Below, in pieces: positions 61,745 through 64,000 of a DNA stretch of 64,000 bases. The stretch is from Chitinophaga barathri. GTDB lineage: Bacteria > Bacteroidota > Bacteroidia > Chitinophagales > Chitinophagaceae. A model generated the notes under the pieces. The model saw only the letters and a program-made list of their open reading frames with translations, was not told the origin of the DNA and did no database searches. The position numbers and the translations under genes were made by a program. Positions within the stretch are counted from its first letter, which is position 1. Each line of letters begins with the position of its first letter. The stretch spans positions 1 to 64,000 of the forward strand of contig NZ_RMBX01000008.1 in the NCBI RefSeq assembly GCF_003807585.1. The letters are read 5' to 3'.

Positions 61745-63142
61745 ATGCCCTCTGTAGAAATCCTCTCGCGCATACAGTTTGCTTTTACCATCGCTTTCCA
61801 TTACATCTATCCGCCTTTGAGCATCGGGCTGGGCGTGTGCCTCGTGATCATGGAAGGTATGTACCTGCGCACGGGCAATAAGATGTATGAAGACATTACC
61901 CGCTTCTGGATCAAGATCTTCGCGCTGATATTCGGCATCGGCGTGGCTACGGGCATTGTAATGGAGTTTGAGTTCGGGACTAACTGGGCTACCTATTCCC
62001 GGTACGTGGGCGATGTGTTCGGCAGTGCGCTGGCGGCGGAAGGCATCTTTGCCTTTGCGTTGGAATCGGGTTTTCTCGGCATCCTGATCTTCGGCTGGAA
62101 CCGGGTGGGCAAAGGCGTTCATTTCTTTTCCACGATCATGGTGGCGCTGGGCTCCATCTTCTCCGCCATCTGGATCGTGGTGGCCAATAGCTGGCAGCAA
62201 ACGCCCACCGGCTACGTGATTGAAGGCGAAGGGCTGGAAGCGAGGGCGATCATTACAGACTTCTGGGAAATGGTGTTTAATCCCTCATCCGTAGACCGTT
62301 TGTCGCATGTGCTCATCGGCGCTTTCCTCGCCGGTTCGTTCCTGGTGATGAGCGTGGCCGCCTGGTATATTGTAAAGGACCGGTTTGTAACCCCGGCAAA
62401 AGCGATGTTCAAAATAGGACTTACCGTAGCCGCTATCAGCGCACTGGCCCAGCTTTTCACCGGGCACCGCTCCGCGGAATATGTGAGCGAATACCAACCC
62501 GCCAAACTCGCGGCCATGGAAGGGCACTTCGACAGCTCAGGCGTGGCGGATATGTACATTGTGGGATGGGTGGATAAACAGTCCGGGCACACAGCCGGCA
62601 TCCGCATCCCCGGCGGGCTTTCGTTCCTCACGCACGGTAGCTTCTCCGCCCCCGTTACCGGCCTGAAAGCTTTCCCTGAAAACGAACGGCCCGGCGCGGT
62701 GAACTTCGTATTCCAGACGTATCACCTGATGGTGGCCATCGGCGTGACTTTGATAGGGCTTACCCTGCTGGCTTTGTACCTGCTCTGGAAGAAAAAACTC
62801 TTTAACCGGAAATGGCTGATGACCATTTTCGTTTGGGCGGTATTGTTGCCCCAGATCGCCAACCAGGCGGGCTGGTACGCGGCCGAAGTGGGCCGCCAGC
62901 CCTGGGTGGTGTACGGCCTCCTCCGCACTTCGGATGCTTTGAGCAAAGACGTAAAGGCAAACCAGGTAATATTTTCCCTGGTGCTTTTTACATTGGTCTA
63001 CACCCTTCTTTTTATCCTGTTCCTTTACCTGCTGAACAAAAAGATCCAGCATGGGCCGGCTATGACGCTCAATGAAGAAGAAGAAAGCGACGAATTCTCA
63101 AAACGTAATATCAAACAACTCCAGGCTCCTGAACATCCCTGA
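61745..63142 (+). CDS. cydA: Cytochrome bd ubiquinol oxidase subunit I
   Basis: A 465-aa membrane oxidase subunit holding three haems. H19 in AFHYIYPPLSIGLG is the haem b595 ligand; FALESGFLGILIFGWNRVG and the GRQPWVVYG segment are CydA hallmarks. The Q loop is short, so this is the short-Q-loop type. The enzyme reduces O2 with quinol at low oxygen. The ATG at 61745 matches the family start; cydB follows after 15 bp. Confidence 0.96.
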   Translation: MPSVEILSRIQFAFTIAFHYIYPPLSIGLGVCLVIMEGMYLRTGNKMYEDITRFWIKIFALIFGIGVATGIVMEFEFGTNWATYSRYVGDVFGSALAAEGIFAFALESGFLGILIFGWNRVGKGVHFFSTIMVALGSIFSAIWIVVANSWQQTPTGYVIEGEGLEARAIITDFWEMVFNPSSVDRLSHVLIGAFLAGSFLVMSVAAWYIVKDRFVTPAKAMFKIGLTVAAISALAQLFTGHRSAEYVSEYQPAKLAAMEGHFDSSGVADMYIVGWVDKQSGHTAGIRIPGGLSFLTHGSFSAPVTGLKAFPENERPGAVNFVFQTYHLMVAIGVTLIGLTLLALYLLWKKKLFNRKWLMTIFVWAVLLPQIANQAGWYAAEVGRQPWVVYGLLRTSDALSKDVKANQVIFSLVLFTLVYTLLFILFLYLLNKKIQHGPAMTLNEEEESDEFSKRNIKQLQAPEHP

Positions 63143-63157
63143 TAAAACGAACAATTT

Positions 63158-64000
63158 ATGGAAACAATTCTCGGATTAGATCTCCCTACTTTATGGTTCC
63201 TCGTCATTGGCGGCCTCATTACCGGCTATGGCGTGCTGGACGGTTTTGACCTGGGCGCGGGAAGTCTTCACCTCTTTTTTAACAAAGAAGAAAGCAGGCG
63301 CATCGCGCTGAATGCTATCGGGCCGGTGTGGGACGGGAATGAAGTTTGGCTGGTGATTGCCGGGGGCGCATTGTTCGCCGGGTTCCCGCTGGTATACGGC
63401 ACGATCCTGTCAACATTTTATATTCCTTTTATGCTTTTCCTGGTGGCATTGATCTTCAGGGCCATCTCGATAGAGTTCAGGAGCAAAGAGCCGATGGCCT
63501 GGTGGCGGAAAATGTGGGATATCAGCTACATGGCCAGCAGCACGCTCATTACCCTGCTGCTTGGGCTGATATTGGGCAATCTTATCCAGGGCATCCCCAT
63601 CGACGCAACACATGCGTTCACCGGCGATCTTTTTACTTTTTTTAACCCTTACGCCGTCCTGATCGCCTTCACCACCCTTTCCCTGTTTATGCTGCATGGC
63701 GCAATTTACCTTGTGATGAAAACGGAAAACAGGCTGTACGCCAAACTTACCGTGCTGGTGAACAATTGCAGCAAGTTCTTTATCCTTTGTTTTATACTCT
63801 CCAGCATGTCTACACTGATCTATATCCCCCATATGAGTGAGGAGTTCAAACAAAACCCCTGGTTGTTTGCCCTTCCGCTGCTCGCTGTGCTCACGGTGCT
63901 GAACATCAAAAGGAATATCGACGCCCGCAAATACTTCACCGCATTTGTCTTCTCAAGCTGCATTACGGCGATCCTGCTTATCCTGTTCGCCATCGGGCTG
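63158..64000 (+). CDS. cydB: Cytochrome bd ubiquinol oxidase subunit II (cut by window end)
   Basis: The first 281 codons of CydB, open to the last base. It begins METILGLDLPTLWF and shows the family sequences GVLDGFDLGAGSLHLF and IGPVWDGNEVWLVIAGGALFAGFP, then several membrane segments. Spacing of 15 bp from cydA shows cotranscription. About 60-100 C-terminal residues lie outside the window. Confidence 0.95.
   Translation, partial: METILGLDLPTLWFLVIGGLITGYGVLDGFDLGAGSLHLFFNKEESRRIALNAIGPVWDGNEVWLVIAGGALFAGFPLVYGTILSTFYIPFMLFLVALIFRAISIEFRSKEPMAWWRKMWDISYMASSTLITLLLGLILGNLIQGIPIDATHAFTGDLFTFFNPYAVLIAFTTLSLFMLHGAIYLVMKTENRLYAKLTVLVNNCSKFFILCFILSSMSTLIYIPHMSEEFKQNPWLFALPLLAVLTVLNIKRNIDARKYFTAFVFSSCITAILLILFAIGL

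Overview
The window looks like a chromosomal segment of a member of the Bacteroidota, most likely the family Chitinophagaceae (Chitinophaga-like). The signs are gliding-motility genes (gldB, gldF, gldG), a CarboxypepD_reg/TonB-dependent receptor, PorT- and DUF5777-type outer-membrane barrels, a MurF-alanine racemase fusion, and Bacteroidota-type promoters (-7 box TAnnTTTG, sometimes with a -33 TTG/TTTG). Genus assignment is inference; no rRNA is present.

Layout: 1-694 is a non-coding locus of 11-bp-period direct repeats (array A). 0.7-14.9 kb holds DUF1501/DUF1800, a MoeB-rhodanese protein, an M48 protease, serS, nadE, gldB, apaG and a DUF5777-YceI-cytochrome cluster. 15-25.4 kb holds cell-wall genes (murF, murF-alr), lspA, a cysteine desulfurase/IscA pair, gldFG and TerC. 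25.6-29.8 kb holds a TonB receptor and a TSUP transporter that share an operator-like dyad. 29.8-35.4 kb holds fumC, an enoyl-CoA hydratase, a B12-binding mutase subunit and glnS. 35.4-36.3 kb is a second, larger 11-bp-period locus (array B) between the convergent glnS and gltX. 36.3-42.8 kb is housekeeping (gltX, tatD, ansA and others).

From tRNA-Ser(GGA) at 42.83 kb to about 48.4 kb lies an AT-richer accessory island. It has a serine-recombinase remnant, small orphan ORFs, an XRE/S24 (LexA-like) regulator with an operator-like palindrome at its promoter, and a 675-aa protein joining a GHKL ATPase to a probable PD-(D/E)xK nuclease, which is a candidate single-gene defence system. 48.6-59 kb returns to chromosomal genes: small VOC/DUF1801/HxlR genes, two divergent GT39-type glycosyltransferases, aqpZ, and a DNA-damage operon (umuC, an unknown gene, SRAP/YedK). 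The right end has a hybrid histidine kinase, a duplicated hairpin element, and cydA with the start of cydB.

The most unusual feature is the pair of array loci. Each lies between terminators in an apparently convergent intergenic gap and is built of several sub-arrays. The sequences differ between sub-arrays, but the 11-bp period is kept. Both loci carry a TTGTCAT-N4-ATGACAA palindrome followed by an AGTAGT sub-array. The two copies are in opposite orientation about 36 kb apart, share ordered units, and differ by exactly five whole 11-bp units between the same landmarks. I do not recognise this as a described element.
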